Under the pieces are notes generated by a model, which was given only the letters and a program-made list of their open reading frames with translations, had not been told where the DNA came from and did no database searches. This document shows, one piece after another, positions 1 through 14,165 of a DNA stretch of 64,000 nucleotides; within the stretch, counting starts at the first letter, position 1; each line of letters opens with the position of its first letter. A program made the translations under genes and the position numbers. Source of the stretch: Amoebidium appalachense (Eukaryota > Ichthyosporea); assembly GCA_963693365.1 (NCBI GenBank), contig CAVNZM010000007.1, positions 8,990,001 through 9,054,000 of the forward strand. Reading direction: 5' to 3'.

Positions 1-124
1 ACACACACACACAAAAAGGGCAAAAAAAAAAAAAAAAAAGCCAGACGGCTAACCCCCAACCTCCCCCTCCCTGCCCTGTGCTTTGCCCCACCCCCTCCCT
101 CCGGTAGGGGTAGGGTGTGCGTGT

Positions 125-180
<56 letters not shown>

Positions 181-685
181 GGAAGGAGGGGGGAGAGGGT
201 CAAATTCACACAGAAGTGAGGGGAGGTAATGGGGGGATGGGGAGGGAGGAGGGGGAGCGAGATAGAGATGTGATCCTTGTGGTCATGTAGAATAGGTGGC
301 AGCCCGAGTAGGAAACGAAGCTGTTAAAAGTACCTCGAGGATATGGGGTACCACAAGTAGAACAAAGTTTGTAAAGGTATTGACCCCCCCCCCCCTCCCC
401 CCCCCCCCCCCCCCCCCCCCCCCCAAAAAACAAACAAACAAAAAAAACAAAAAAAAAACAAAACAAAAAAACACCAGTGGCACCGTAGATTTTTACCAAA
501 TTACCGCCCTACTCTAACCCCAAGCTCTGCATCTTTGTTTAATAAGCGCCAGGAAACATGTTGTCTCTCACAAACAGCTCAGCTGCCGGCAGCCTTCTCC
601 TAAACCTCCTGCCGAAGAGTCACGGTCCCTCTCGCTCTCATCCCCCCCCCCCCCCCTGACCCCTCCCCCCATCACCACCGCCACC

Positions 686-720
<35 letters not shown>

Positions 721-2928
721 TGCCGCCGGCACCTCAAGCACCAGCACACGAGCGTACCCTTCTGCAGGTCCAGCTCCGGGGGGTTGTATTGGGGTGCCGT
801 GCTACCAAGGAACATTTCAGATCGATCGACACAGTCCTTGTCGTCGGTGCACCACCCACCCCCTGGTGGGGGAAAGACATCGACTCTTGAGTCAACAGAT
901 GCCACATGTGCACCCCCCACCCCCCCACACCCCACCCCCGTCCCCTGCGGCTACTCCAACCTGCTGCACCCTTTATCTTTCCCGAGGCCACAGAATGACG
1001 TGCTCCTTCCCATTTAAACTCTATCACTAAATGCCTGACACATGGATTCACACACATGCATGTGTGCCTAAGCTCTTTCCCCCTTACTAGTTCAGGATTT
1101 ATTTTTTTAGATGGTAAGTGCTGGGAAAGGGCACTATTGTCGGGAAAAGGAAGCTGAAGTGTGAAGAAGTGCACACACAGCATAAGTAATATTTAAGAGG
1201 ACGTGCATTGATAGAGTGTGGTAACTCATTGATAAGAGTGTGGTAACTCAAAGTTTTAGAGGAGGTAGCACTCACGTGCACTTTAATAGAACTCATGCAG
1301 GAATCTATCATCATGATGCAGCATGCACCGCGTAAGTGAGGGGATCTTTTCCGTGTTGCATACTGACCCTGGAAGTGGATGTACCATTTGTTCACACCCC
1401 CACCGGTGCCATTTCTAAGATAGTAGGCCCCAGGTGTCCCATCCAGACATACGGCTCCTGTCTGGTTTAGGTAATGCAAGACACCTGCTTAGGAAGCATG
1501 TTTATTCCGCTGGTCACAAGTGGGGCACATGTTGCAACGTGCAATATAACAAGATAATAGGGCCAAGAGATTTATGAGCGGCGGCGTGGCTTCAAGATGG
1601 GTTTCTTTTTACAAATAGAACCGACGAAGGGAACTTTGAGTAATTATTGTGTGAATAGCCGATTGTGTCGGACATACAGGGTCACGGAACCAACACATAC
1701 CTGGTGTCGGGGTATCATCGGAGTTCGAAGATTCTACTGGGGTACCTGCATGCGCATGGGAATGGCCCAATTAGAGAACTTACATCAAGCAACTCTGATA
1801 AAAATGCATTCTTCTGCTTCCCAAAAACGTTTTCTCTTCCATCATTCATGCTTTTTTGCCGGGCAAGGGCCAGAGTTTTAAGGGGATAGAGGTGGAGAGG
1901 GGTGTAATAATACAGGGGACGGGGCAGGGAACCAGGCAACTGTTGCACATGCGGAGTTGACTTCCGGGGGTTATATGCATCAATCGTGCTACATGTGGAC
2001 TCAGGAAGTAAAGGAGGGGCACCAAGTAGGGTCTTCGATTTGCAAAAAGTTCCACCATGGCCAGACTTTGATGTGCTGGGCAAAGAAACCACCCTGTGAC
2101 ACCACAAGCCCTCATTTCTATTATTCCGTATGCATCTCACACTGATGCGCTAGTTTACCTCAGTCGAAGCAGGAAAGTCCAATGTTTTTGTCTGCCAAAA
2201 TTCCCAAATCGTGCGGTGTATGACACACCACATAAACACCGTTAAACTTCGGAGTAAATCCATGAACTCACACGTACCTTGACTTGTCACCGCTACCAAC
2301 AGAATAGCCCACCTTGCTACTGTCATTGTGATGGTTAGTCAGCCCCCCCCCCAGCTAGAAGGTGCACAACACCACTTCACAGTAACTGTATGGCGTAAAC
2401 TACTTTGTCTATCTATGCATGCGGGTTACACATATAGTCAACGCTCGGTTAAACACACCCCTAATCGAAAGCGCCGACCATTACTTCATGACATCGTGAT
2501 TCACGATGAACGACTGCAGCCCACAGTATGCGGTGCACCATGGCCAGCATGTCCGAAGAACCGGCATATGGCCTTATGACATACAAAGCAACGCAGATAG
2601 CAGAATGGCGACTGCTCGGAGCTGCCTTTCAGCTGATCAGATTCACTCGAGCCATTGGTGCCCACAGTGCTCATTCCAAGTCAATCAGCATCTTTAGCAT
2701 GGGCTGGGGGCCGTGATCCCGTGTAACATGTACATCCTAGGCCTCGACGATCATAACGATTCTTCCGCCTGTTCTTTATATACCGTCAGAAACTTTCCCG
2801 CCAACCAAGAATTTTTTTGATGCAAAGGGCTCTCTTTTCGCGTACGCCTGCGGCAGGGCTGCGTCTGCTGTCTGAAACATGCACCCTGTGAACAGCGGAA
2901 AGAAGGTCGCCGAGCTCGAGTGTCGAAC

Positions 2929-2950
2929 AGTCCGGATCCGGATCCGGACT
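2929..2950. repeat. 22-bp perfect palindrome
   Basis: The 22 bases are their own reverse complement, with the core GGATCCGGATCC flanked by AGTCC and GGACT. It could be a binding site for a dimeric protein or a chance structure; no promoter or gene is recognised next to it. Confidence 0.6.
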
Positions 2951-3933
2951 ATCCTGGCAGTGTAGGGGCGACATTCCAGAGATCTATTCTGTAAACTTTT
3001 TTCAGGTGATGGTTGGTTAGATGCGCACCAAGATAGGATCCCCCAAAACCCAGATGTGTGGGGCGAGTCGTATGCGTGTAACAGAGGGGTTACATTTTTT
3101 TTCTTTCGACTGGATTTATTCGACGGAAAGATATGCAAGTATGCACGGCATACTGAGAAGACAATAAAAACTTCACGAGTTATCCAGTAACAAGTGCATA
3201 CTGAGATACCTGAACATTGTGTGAAAATCATATAAATACTCAATCTGACGACCAACAGAATTCAACAAAAAGTCTAAAGTGGTCACATTGTTACATTTTT
3301 CCAGTTTCGGAATTTTGGCCAAGTGAAATTCCGTTACAGACATAGGACTGCGACTTGCCTTACATATAGTAAAAATCAAAAAATCTTCACTTTCAAAGGA
3401 GATTGCGGTATAATGACACCTCATTTTCCGTATTTACTAGCTACATACTGTTACACACATACGAAAACGAGGTCTCAAATTTCCGGGAGCGTAGGTATGG
3501 ACATACGATCGCCCCCCCACTAAGAAGTGTTGGGGGATCCCAAGATAAAATTTTAACACCAATCAAAACATGCAGCACCACGCCCCAGATATTGACCAAT
3601 CAGTGATCCGCTTGGCATATATTTTTACATTCCAAAAGCCTGTAATCCAGCGGACAGCTCTTTTCTACTTTTCTACTACATACATACGGTGTGCTCCACA
3701 AGGTTGATCACTGGGCAGTATTCAGTTGTGGAACTGGCAGTAGTGTGTGGCATTAGAATACATCATTGTAGCATTTTCGATAATAGGGCGCGTGTACAGC
3801 AGGTGTCAACATGGATTCCGAATTGACAGCCACGGTACCTCTACGTATACCATGGGCTTTTGCATGTGGTCTGTTTATTAGTTATAGGTTGGCTTGAGAA
3901 AAACACAACCACGAAAACACACGCACGCATCCA

Positions 3934-4444
<511 letters not shown>

Positions 4445-4790
4445 TACGACAAGTGATACCGAGTGTCCTAGGGGAGCCCGAAAAAAGAAAAAAGAAAAGA
4501 AAAAAACGGGGAACCCAACTAAATGTTTTCCTTTTATTTGGTATGGTACTTCACACAGTAAGAAAACCCTGATATACAATTCATCACCCGACCACCATGT
4601 GCCTGATATCAAATGATATGAAGCCGAGGGGATACATACACCAAGCAGAACCCCGCATACCTGAGACTGTTTTCTCTGTGCCTCGAGTAAACAGCTTAAG
4701 CATGATCAGTGAACCCCTCCTGGGCCCCCCATTCCTTGTTGAATTTTTTTATTTATTTATAAAAAATAACAGCCTAGTCGGGACCTGGCC

Positions 4791-5175
4791 GTGACAGCCA
4801 TACGCATAGCAGCAGCGCAGGGCAGCAATTTGAACCACATATCCGTTTGTTTGAATACACCACCGCGTGCCATTCACCAACCACCCCGTGCCCCCCACGC
4901 TCCACTCCACTGTCTCCGGCGCTTGGCCCTCACGCTTGCGTCTCAGGCCCTCCCTAGGCCCTCCCTTCTTCCCTGGCGCGATCGCCTCCTTCTACCTTCT
5001 CATACCTTCCTCGATTTTTCTCTCCTCTACTCGCTAGCTGAAGACACTCCGTCGAACCAACTTCTTCCCAAAACGAGGAAACACGTGACCACGCACATGG
5101 CAACCGTACTTCCTGCCCAGGGGTCCTATGTGACTATCTGTTTCCGACCGGGAGTATTGAGTGTGGAGGCCAGGT
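4791..5175 (+). CDS. Doubtful hypothetical open frame
   Basis: A 128-codon frame rich in Pro, Leu and Arg runs from ATG 4791 and reaches a good donor-like site (CCAG followed by gtgagc at 5175). No domain, signal peptide or membrane segment is evident and no following exon was found. Part of the frame is a C-rich tract, which favours chance open frames. It could be one exon of an unrecognised gene, but the evidence is weak. Confidence 0.15.
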
Positions 5176-5285
5176 GAGCATAGACTATGCATTTACGTGA
5201 CAATATATATCCACCAGCAAAATGTGCATTGCACTACACTTGAAAGGATTGTCGCCCAGTTGCTCAGATATGGGGCGGGGGGGCG

Positions 5286-5318
<33 letters not shown>

Positions 5319-6168
5319 AGGGGGGAGGAGGAGGGCGAGGGGAGGGGGGGAAGAGGGGAGGGGGTAGAGGAACTGTACAGTAGCAGGGATAGACGTGGAG
5401 CAGATGAAGTTAGGGCAAGATCAGCGGAGTGGTAGAAGCAGGGATACATAGCTATACGTGAAAGACCTACCGAACTTCACAGTTCTTGATTTCATACTTA
5501 ACTCTGGCGAGTTTCTACTAATTCCAAAAGTCTATGGATTATCTGGACAAAAATGTAATGCAGTCTCAGAATACGGATTAAGGTGTACTTGAACACGAAA
5601 CAAATCTATATATATATATATATATCCACATATGATGTCTATCTGATACGTCGTTATATCTCCACTTTAAATTTATATGATGTAATTGTAACACCGATTT
5701 TATTACATGTATATCTTGTTGGGTGGAAGTAAATGTTGGCCTTGGTGCCAACACCTCATCACAGCTCACCTACATTTCGTTAGTAAACAGCACATCCCTC
5801 CCCCCCCCATAGCTATACATGGGTAGGGTCTCGTCCGAAATTCGAAGACACTCTGCAGCTGTGAGCTGTGTGCGCACGAATCATCATGATACGACGTTGA
5901 GGACAGAGTATGTTTAGAGTCATAGACAGCCCGACGCAAGCATCGACTGCTACTAGAGTTAAAATAACCTAAGCTTTTATTTATGGGCACAAACACAGGA
6001 ATTATAACAAATTATTCTGGCCCCCGATTTCAAGCCTTACGTATACGTGGCAGCCTGGTATGCCGACTGTGCAAGGGTCATCAGACCAGTTGCAATCTAG
6101 ATTTGCATAACGAGCAGACTTCGAGCCCTTTAGAAGCTGGAAGTTGGTGGTGGTGGTGGTGGTGGTGG

Positions 6169-6171
<3 letters not shown>

Positions 6172-6228
<57 letters not shown>
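6172..6228. repeat. Poly-G tract with (GGT)n leader
   Basis: A short GGT repeat (about 6144-6170) runs into more than 50 consecutive G residues just upstream of the paired hairpins and the first gene. It has obvious potential for G-quadruplex formation. Confidence 0.95.
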
Positions 6229-6229
<1 letters not shown>

Positions 6230-6259
6230 GGGGGGAAAGCAGAATTCTTGCAGTACAAA

Positions 6260-6368
6260 GGCCCTCGAAGTTTTCCTTTTGTTCAGCATCCGCAAAAGGA
6301 AAACTTCGAGGGCCGTGTGTGCGCCTTATGTAATAGCACGGCCCTCTGAAAAAAAGCAGAGGGCCGTG
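6260..6368. repeat. Two consecutive perfect hairpins
   Basis: Arm 6260-6281 (starts GGCCCTCGAAG) is the exact reverse complement of 6293-6314, a 22-bp stem with an 11-nt loop. A second stem pairs CACGGCCCTCTG (6337-6348) with 6357-6368 over an 8-nt A-rich loop. Both stems share the GGCCCTC motif. They lie about 420 bp upstream of the first gene's ATG and resemble neither a tRNA nor a bacterial terminator. A small-RNA precursor, a protein site or a mobile-element remnant are all possible. Confidence 0.8.
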
Positions 6369-6635
6369 GTAATAGCCTCATGATCGCATAGCCGATACAT
6401 GAGCGAACACAACGATTACGTAACCCTGCGGGCTCAGCAATCTATCCAATCAGATAGCAATAAATATAGCCATGTAAGGCACACTGCTGACGTGATAACG
6501 GCTGACCTCTTCGAAGTGCGGAGTCCACGTCAGTCACGAGAGGCGAAAGTCACAGCTACCTCAACAACTAAGTGAATCCGGACAAAAGATGAGCACCACA
6601 AGCACCTTTGCGTTATAACAAGAGCTGTTACTCTC

Positions 6636-6644
6636 TTTATATAT
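6636..6644 (+). promoter_or_regulatory. Possible TATA element
   Basis: TTTATATAT lies 141 bp upstream of the start codon at 6785, in otherwise non-repetitive sequence. The position would suit a core promoter with a leader of about 100 nt. No transcription start can be seen directly. Confidence 0.25.
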
Positions 6645-6784
6645 CAGCGTCTCGTGGCACATACAGGTGTTTTACGCACCGAGCACATAAACTTTATTAG
6701 TAGGTTGTTGGTGCTTTGCTGAAGGTTTCCATTTTCTTCGCTTGATTTGGGGAAAAAACACATTTACAGCAGCAAGCAGCAATC

Positions 6785-6919
6785 ATGGCCGGTTTTATAC
6801 CGTCTTCAGGGCACACTGTGAGAGCATTCACGCGACCTGACCCTCAGGACTTGGTGGAGTGCCCCATATGCTTCAACAACTTCCCGCAGAAAGTGATTGA
6901 GCAACACGCCGGGAACTGT
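6785..6919 (+). CDS. First exon: start codon and C2HC (UBZ4-like) finger
   Basis: The 45 codons begin at an ATG after AGCAATC and end at a gtaagt donor in phase 0. CPIC (26-29) and HAGNC (41-45) give the Cys-Cys-His-Cys pattern of Rad18/UBZ4-type ubiquitin-binding fingers and of related C2HC fingers. The hydrophobic residues between the ligands (Phe33, Val37, Ile38) fit the short helix of that fold. Ubiquitin binding is inferred from pattern alone. If this exon were a separate gene it would have no visible end, because the frame stays open only into low-complexity intron. Confidence 0.7.
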
Positions 6920-7307
6920 GTAAGTTGTTTCATGATGTGTGGGAAAAAAGAGGGAAGGGTTGAACTGTTGAGGAGGGGTAAAGGTTTAGTTTAAACGGCA
7001 GAGATGCATTTCCGACAAGAAAGATCGAAATGGCACTCACATGTGTACCCCGATCATGCCCAGGCGTGCATCAACATGCTACGTAAGCAAGAAAAGAAAT
7101 TGTTTGAATGTGCATGTGCATCTGAAAACACAAGTACCCAGATCAGACCTACACACGCACACGCACACACAATAACACAATTGAGTATCTGTTCGTGTCA
7201 TTTCGCCCAACGAGTTTTGCATCCTTGCATTGCTTACTTCATTCAGCCATCCTCCCCCCCCCCCCCCCCCCCCTCCCCCCCCTGCCTCCGTCGCCACACA
7301 ACACAAA

Positions 7308-7380
<73 letters not shown>

Positions 7381-8087
7381 ACACACACACACACATACAC
7401 ACACACATCAACCCCCCCACCCCCCCACCCCCCCACCCACCTCGGCCCTGACCCTCTGACCCGTGTGCCTAACCAGTCCGGGCCGATTGCTGAGGGATAC
7501 GAGTCGGTGGCAAAGCCCACCCTTTCAACGGGTGCACCCTCGGGGGCTGCAACAGGCCAGGTGGAGCTTTTTTTGTTTTCTGTTTTTTGTTATTATTTGT
7601 GTATTGTTTATTGCCTTTTTTTTGGGGGGGGGGGGGGGAGGGGGGTTGGAGGGTTTAATTTTGTGGATGTCTCCTCGGAAAATCTACAATTGGAGATTGC
7701 TGAGGTGCAGAGCTCTACGCACCCAAGTGAATAACATGGGCTGCCCTGAAGAGTGATTGAACGTTTAGAACGGGGGCACATGGGCGTATTTATTACTTCT
7801 CGGTGGCGGTATTTATTTTCTCGACGTGCAATTATTGGGTACAAATTTTGCATCGTGCGTAAACCCTACCCCCCCCCCCCCCCCTCCTGTTCCTCCTAGC
7901 ATCCTCCCTCCCCCCCCCCCCCCCCCCCCCTCCCCCCGAAAAAAAAAAACATCCGTCTCCCTTCTCTCCCCCCCCCCCCCCCCCCCCCCCCCGGCGCCCG
8001 CCCTCCTAGCATGAAAGGAGAAAAACGGACGTCAACACAGTCCTGGCTGCATTTCTATCTTCCCAGTCAAGCACTACATCTTCCCCA

Positions 8088-8134
<47 letters not shown>

Positions 8135-9423
8135 ACACACACGCACGCACACACACACACACACATACAATAACAAAATAAACAAAAGGGAGGATAATAC
8201 ATAAGAAAAATAAAAGCAGGAAGGAGGAAATAGTGAATGAAAGGATACAAACAAAGCAAGTAAACAACAACCCAACCAACACCATTTTATTACAGAGGCA
8301 CGAGCAGGTGTACTGGTGTAACCAGGTGTTTGTGCATCCCACCGTGTCGAGAACAAACGACATTAGAGGTATCCTGCAGCTCTATAAGGCTGTATGTAAC
8401 TCCCCTCCCCCTCCCCCCACCTGCCCCGAGCATGGGCTCTGCTTGTAATGCATACTCTTTGTGTGGTTTGCTCTCTGCATTGTGTTGTCGATTGTGAATT
8501 ATGTACTGCGTTTTCTATAACACACTCTACCCCCCTCCCCCCCCCCCCCCCCCCCCCCCCCCGGCCCTCTCCCTCCAAAAAAAAGAAGAAAAAAAGAAAA
8601 AAAAAAAAAGAAATAAAGAAAAAACTCGGAATATGCTATGATGGTGGAAGCATAAGCGTGGTATGCCATTCACCGCATGTGTATTTTCTCTGTGGATTGT
8701 TAGCGTGTGTGATATCCGACTGTGATTTGTGAACTTCACATGTTCTGTCTGTGTGTGCGCGGCCTGCGGCTGCTCGCAAGCCTGTTATTGTACACGCCTG
8801 TGTACGTTGGCATGTACGTTGTGGCGTGCGTGTGCGTCGATGCGTAGTTTTGAGAGTGTGTCTACCTACGTGGCTGTTTGAATGTAAAAACACCTATTAT
8901 TTCCTGATGATACTCCGCCCCTACTCAGGGCGGGGATGCCTATGTTTTATGGGAGCCAGTGGAGGCTGAAACCTTCAACCTGACTGATGCACCTCCAAGC
9001 ACCCAGTCACATGGTGCCCCCCCCCCCCCCCCCCCCCCCCCATTTTTCCAATATATATATATATATAGAGACATGCAGATACCGCACCATGTCTACTGGT
9101 TGTTACATGCTGGATGTGTGTAGCTGCTTTGCAGGGTGATGTCCTTTTCCATGCACTTCCCCATGTGTGAACATATTAGACGGCATGTGCGCGGTGTATG
9201 CTGTATGGGGCACAAGATCTCGGAGCAAAAAGGGTACACGTGCACGCACGTGTATCTAAGACTATTCCCCCCCCCCCCCCCCCCCCCTCTCCCCCCCTCC
9301 CCGGCGCCCCGCCCCGCCCACACACACATACCCAATCGCTTGCGCTCACACAACAGGGTAATTAGTTTTTACAACCTTTTCTTTGTTCACCATCTTCTCC
9401 ATCGTTTGATAATGTTCAACCCG

Positions 9424-9467
<44 letters not shown>

Positions 9468-9570
9468 AAAACTCTCCAAACTTCCTCCACACAGAGACAC
9501 ATGTTCCCCCGTATGCTGCCTTGCTGTCCATGTGCCACCTTCCTGTAACCTCTCCTCGTCTTGTCTCCCC

Positions 9571-9601
<31 letters not shown>

Positions 9602-10182
9602 AAAAAAAAAAAAAAAGAAAAAAACCCCACCCCACCCATCTCAACCCCGTCCCCACCTCTTAACCAACACACACAACTTTTTACTCCCCCCCCCCCCCCC
9701 CCCCCCCTCCCCCCCTCCCCCGCTCACACACACATACCCCACCCACCACCACCCAGACACCATCAAGCATGGTGACCGTGCCTGGGCCGCACAGACAGCA
9801 GCCATGTACCGTGTGGAGTATCGTCTGAGGCAGCTGGAGTCAGTAAGGAGGCATGTGCCCAGGCTGGGCTACTCAAATATCGTGCTGCAGCTGGCTGGGG
9901 GCCTGACACTGGCACCCCTCTACTTCCATGGTGGATACAAGTATGTGATATTCCCAACAAATATAATATCATGGCAGATTTACAACGGAAAAACGAAGAG
10001 GGAGATTTTTCCTAAAGGGGTTCCTTCCCAGGGTCCTTCGTTCCATATGTATTCCCCGTTGCTTATTGTTGTGTTCGTATCATATTCCCCCCCCCCCTTC
10101 CCCTTCCCCCCTTCCCCCCCCCCCCCCCCCTCCCCTCCCCATTTTTCTTTCTTTTGTTTTTCTTTCCCTCTTTTTTTTTTTT

Positions 10183-10213
<31 letters not shown>

Positions 10214-10474
10214 GGGGGGGAGAGGGGAGGGGGGGGGAGGGGGGGGGGGGAGGAATCCGTTAAAAGTCTACTCTTAACTGCATATTTTTGGTATCTCTAT
10301 CTCTGGGGTATGTGGTTATTTTGTCGTGTGTGTTTAGTGTGTTTTGCTTTTCTTTTCTTTCCCTTTTTTTTTCCCTCTTCAAAAAAAAAACCTTACCATG
10401 CTCTGCTATTAATAGGCTACATATATCCCCCCCCCCCCCCCCCCCTCTCCCCCCTCCCTCTCCCCTCCTCCCCC

Positions 10475-10505
<31 letters not shown>

Positions 10506-13500
10506 TTGTGCCTGGGGCGTCTTCTTTCCACCTGTATGTACCCCCCTTTCTATACATTCACATTCATCATGTGTTATTACTGACATTACAATGGGACCAC
10601 ACAGTGACCTGACGAATTTCTTTGAGACGTTGGGCCAGTTGGTTGACCTGGGCAAGTAGGTGTCTGTGTGCTGCATGGCTGCAGTGTGCGGGGTGGATGT
10701 TTTGGGCATGTGTGTGTGGGTGTGTGCATGAATTTATGTTTGTGCGTGTATGTGTGTGAGCGTGTGCGTGTGCGTGTGCGCGTGCTCGTGTGCGTGCACG
10801 TGCGCGTTCGTCTGTGTGTGCGTGTGCGTGTGCGTGTGCGTGTGCGTGTGCGTGTGCGTGTATGCGCGAGCATGTGCGTGCGCGTACGTGCGTGCGTCCG
10901 TGAGGGCATAGTTATTGCCAGTTCATAAGGTGCCGTGACTTTGTGCCAATCGGGTTTTCATGTGTACACACAGCACACACATGCGCACATACACACAAGT
11001 TTTTTTTTCTCCCTCCCTCCCTCCCTCCCTTCGTCCTTATCTGCGGCCTTCCCCAACCCGGGCCCCTCCTCTTCCCTCCTCTCCCCTCCCCCTCCCCCTT
11101 CCTCTCCCCTACCCCTTTCCCTCGCCTCTCCGCTTCCCCTTTCCCTCTCGCCCCCCTCCCTCCCCCTTCGGGCATGTGCATGAGGATGAGCACATGCGGT
11201 GAGTCCGAGAGTTCCACCCTCTGGCCTTCCCTCTTGTGGTGCTGGGTCCTTCAGTCCCTCTCTGATTTTTCATGTTTTTATGTTCATTATTTGGTGGCTA
11301 CCTCTGGTTCTTGTGGATATGTAGCGGAGAAATAAAGCGCAAAGCATTGGGACAATTGCATTGGAGCTACAAGTGTCCATGCATATTTCTTTGCATCAGC
11401 GCCAAAAGTCATGGGGTTATAGTGTGAAATACCCCTTATCCTCCCCCCTCCGCCTCCGCCACCCTCCCACCAAACCTCCCTGAGCTCATGGGCGGCGCTG
11501 TGGTAACCCAATAGGCACCCTACTAACTGCATGTGTTTGTGCAGGCAGAGTCTCGACCCCAACCTGTACATGGTGAGGAAAGACCAAGGCCCTTACATGT
11601 CTGTATGTTAACCCTCCTCCCCTCCCCCCCCCCCCCCCCCCCGTCCCCCGCCTCTCCCCCCTCCCCTCCCCCCACCCCCCCAAATGTATATGGATCGGCA
11701 GCCTGCTGACCCGTACACATGCACACACACACACACACACATGCACACACACACATGCACACACACACATGCACACACACACATGCACACACAAGCACAC
11801 ACAAATGCACGCCGAGGATGCCCGCATGCGAGCAGGCAAGGACGCATACACACAAATCCTTTTTTAACACATTTTATCTGCCCGCATACACATCAATGTC
11901 TGCATGCACGCTATGTGACTGGGCTTCATATGCACATGCATGCACTCACTTCCTGACAAGCGAAAGTGTATTGGGAGTGAGAGTTCGATCATCTTGCAAC
12001 CTCCCCCCCTCCTCCCCCCCCCCCCCCCCCTTCTTATTCTCCCTCTTGAGCGCATGTATACACGTAGTTTAATTGATGACTGTTGTTGTTCAGTTCACAC
12101 CCGCTCACAGTGGTCAAGTCAAGGCCGTTTGCACACAACAGTGAATAATTTTGTCTATGCAACCAAGGATTCATATATGTGGCGGGGTTGGTAGCTAGGC
12201 TGTGGTCATTTGACATCTTAAGTCCTTTTTTGTCTTGTTTTGGTTCGGGTGCGCAGAAAAGCCTTTAAAAGGTTAACGAGTATGTCGGCATTTTCTATAT
12301 TTTAAATTCCGATCATACATGGCATATACCTAAAAAAGGGCAATGCCGCTATAGGCAGAACCAACCAATGCGCTCATTGGCACACCTCATGCGGGAAATA
12401 CTAACATAGACCATATGAAGACATCATTCCCATGACCCTCTTTTTTTTTTTTTTAACAGGTTGAAGACCTGCACGTGTTGACGCATTCACCCACCCCTGC
12501 CATTGCCCTGCGCCAACAAACCACCCCTAGCAATGGGTCTTTGGGCAAGGTGAACCTCCCCCCCCCCCCCCCCCCCTTTTTTTTTTAAAAAACACGAGTT
12601 TGGGTTCGCTCTATTTGAGATCCCATGACATGTTTTTTTCTCACTATTGATACATTGTTTGTATTATGCCACCATCTTTGCACGTACAAACGTCCTAACC
12701 TATGAAATAAATCCCCCTTGCATAATAGTTGGTGCGTGCCTGGCAGTATCGGTAATCCAATGTTCCCATTTGTGTATTTATTACCATGTCTCATTACCAT
12801 GTCCGAAGTTCATTTTTTACCTAATTTCCTTACATTTGTTTATTTATTCCCATATCTATTCCATTTTCTCACTTGATTTTCATGATCAAAACTTCTAATT
12901 ATAAATTCAGCTTAATTCTCCGATGCAGGCCAGTAGAGGACTGGCCGACTGGACCATCCTGCAGCTCTCGAAAGTCAAAAAAGTCGTCGAAGACCTCTCT
13001 GGTATTTATATCCCCCCCCCCCCTCTCTATCCCTGCCTCCTCCTTCCGAATCCCCTCTCCCTACCCCATGGTTTCTCCCCCTCCCTCGAGCCCATGTCCC
13101 TGTTTTCCGTTGTTTGAGCAGTGTTAATATGAGTAAAGAAATATGTATGGTGCAGAGGAATGGACACAAGGTTCTCCCGGACATTCTTTGATTTTATTTT
13201 CTTTTCCTTCTTTCTTTCTTTCTTTCTTTCTTTTTTTTTTTTTTTTTTTTTTTTTAAGGTGTGTGTATGTGGGGGGGGGGGGGGGGGGGGGGGGGGGGGA
13301 GGGGGGGGGGGCTGGCGGGGGGAGGGGGGGGGGGGGAGGGGAAAGAGAGAGAGGGAAGGGGGGGGGGGGGGGGGGGGGAGGCTCACGAGCACAAGTTTTA
13401 TTCCCAAGATTGTAATCCATTAGCTCTTGCCCTCACGTTAATTTTTATTATTTTTTTTTATTTTTTTGGCTAACCCCCCCCCCCCCCCCCCCCGTCCCCC

Positions 13501-13662
13501 TCCCCCCCTCTCTCCGCTCTTGCAGCCCCCCACCCTGAGGTGGGCCAAGGGGACATGCAACGTAGACCCAATGCACAGATCCTGGTGCCCCCCACCAGCC
13601 AGCCAGCCCCCATTGCAATGTCGGATTTTGACATTGGTGATTTTGAAATTGTTTCCGTACGG

Positions 13663-13716
<54 letters not shown>

Positions 13717-13811
13717 AAAAAAAAGAAAAAAGAAAGAAAGAAAGAAAAGAAAGAAGAAACACGATCGCACGCGCACACGCACACACACACGTACGCACGC
13801 ATGCACGCACG

Positions 13812-13846
<35 letters not shown>

Positions 13847-14126
13847 TCTTACCTGCTCGCCGGTAAAGGGCTTGCTTGGGTACCAAAGCTTTATGCACTT
13901 ATGCAATTTCATGCCTTTCTCCCTCCCTCCCTCCCGTTCCCTCCCGTCCCGCCCCCTCCCCTCTTCCCCCCCTCCCCCCCCCTCCCCCCCCCCCCTCCCC
14001 TCCCCTTTTCCCCCAAACACCCCCCTCCCCTGTAAGTATGTACCACCAGCTTTCTATATTCATGCATGCATGCAATATTCTAACGACCCCCCCTTCCTCC
14101 CCCCCTCCCCCCTCCCCCCTCCCTCT

Positions 14127-14165
<39 letters not shown>

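Noticed and set aside
1715-3255. Two minus-strand frames of 141 and 159 codons
   Set aside because: Mixed-composition chance frames without recognisable motifs or supporting splice sites.
7065-7083. Possible mini-exon of the TBC gene (ACINML before gtaagc)
   Set aside because: It would end in phase 1 while exon 2 starts in phase 0, so including it breaks the frame.
9561-10277. 238-codon plus-strand frame rich in Pro and Lys
   Set aside because: It crosses poly-C, poly-A and the real exon 5 of the TBC gene; only 9757-9940 of it is coding.
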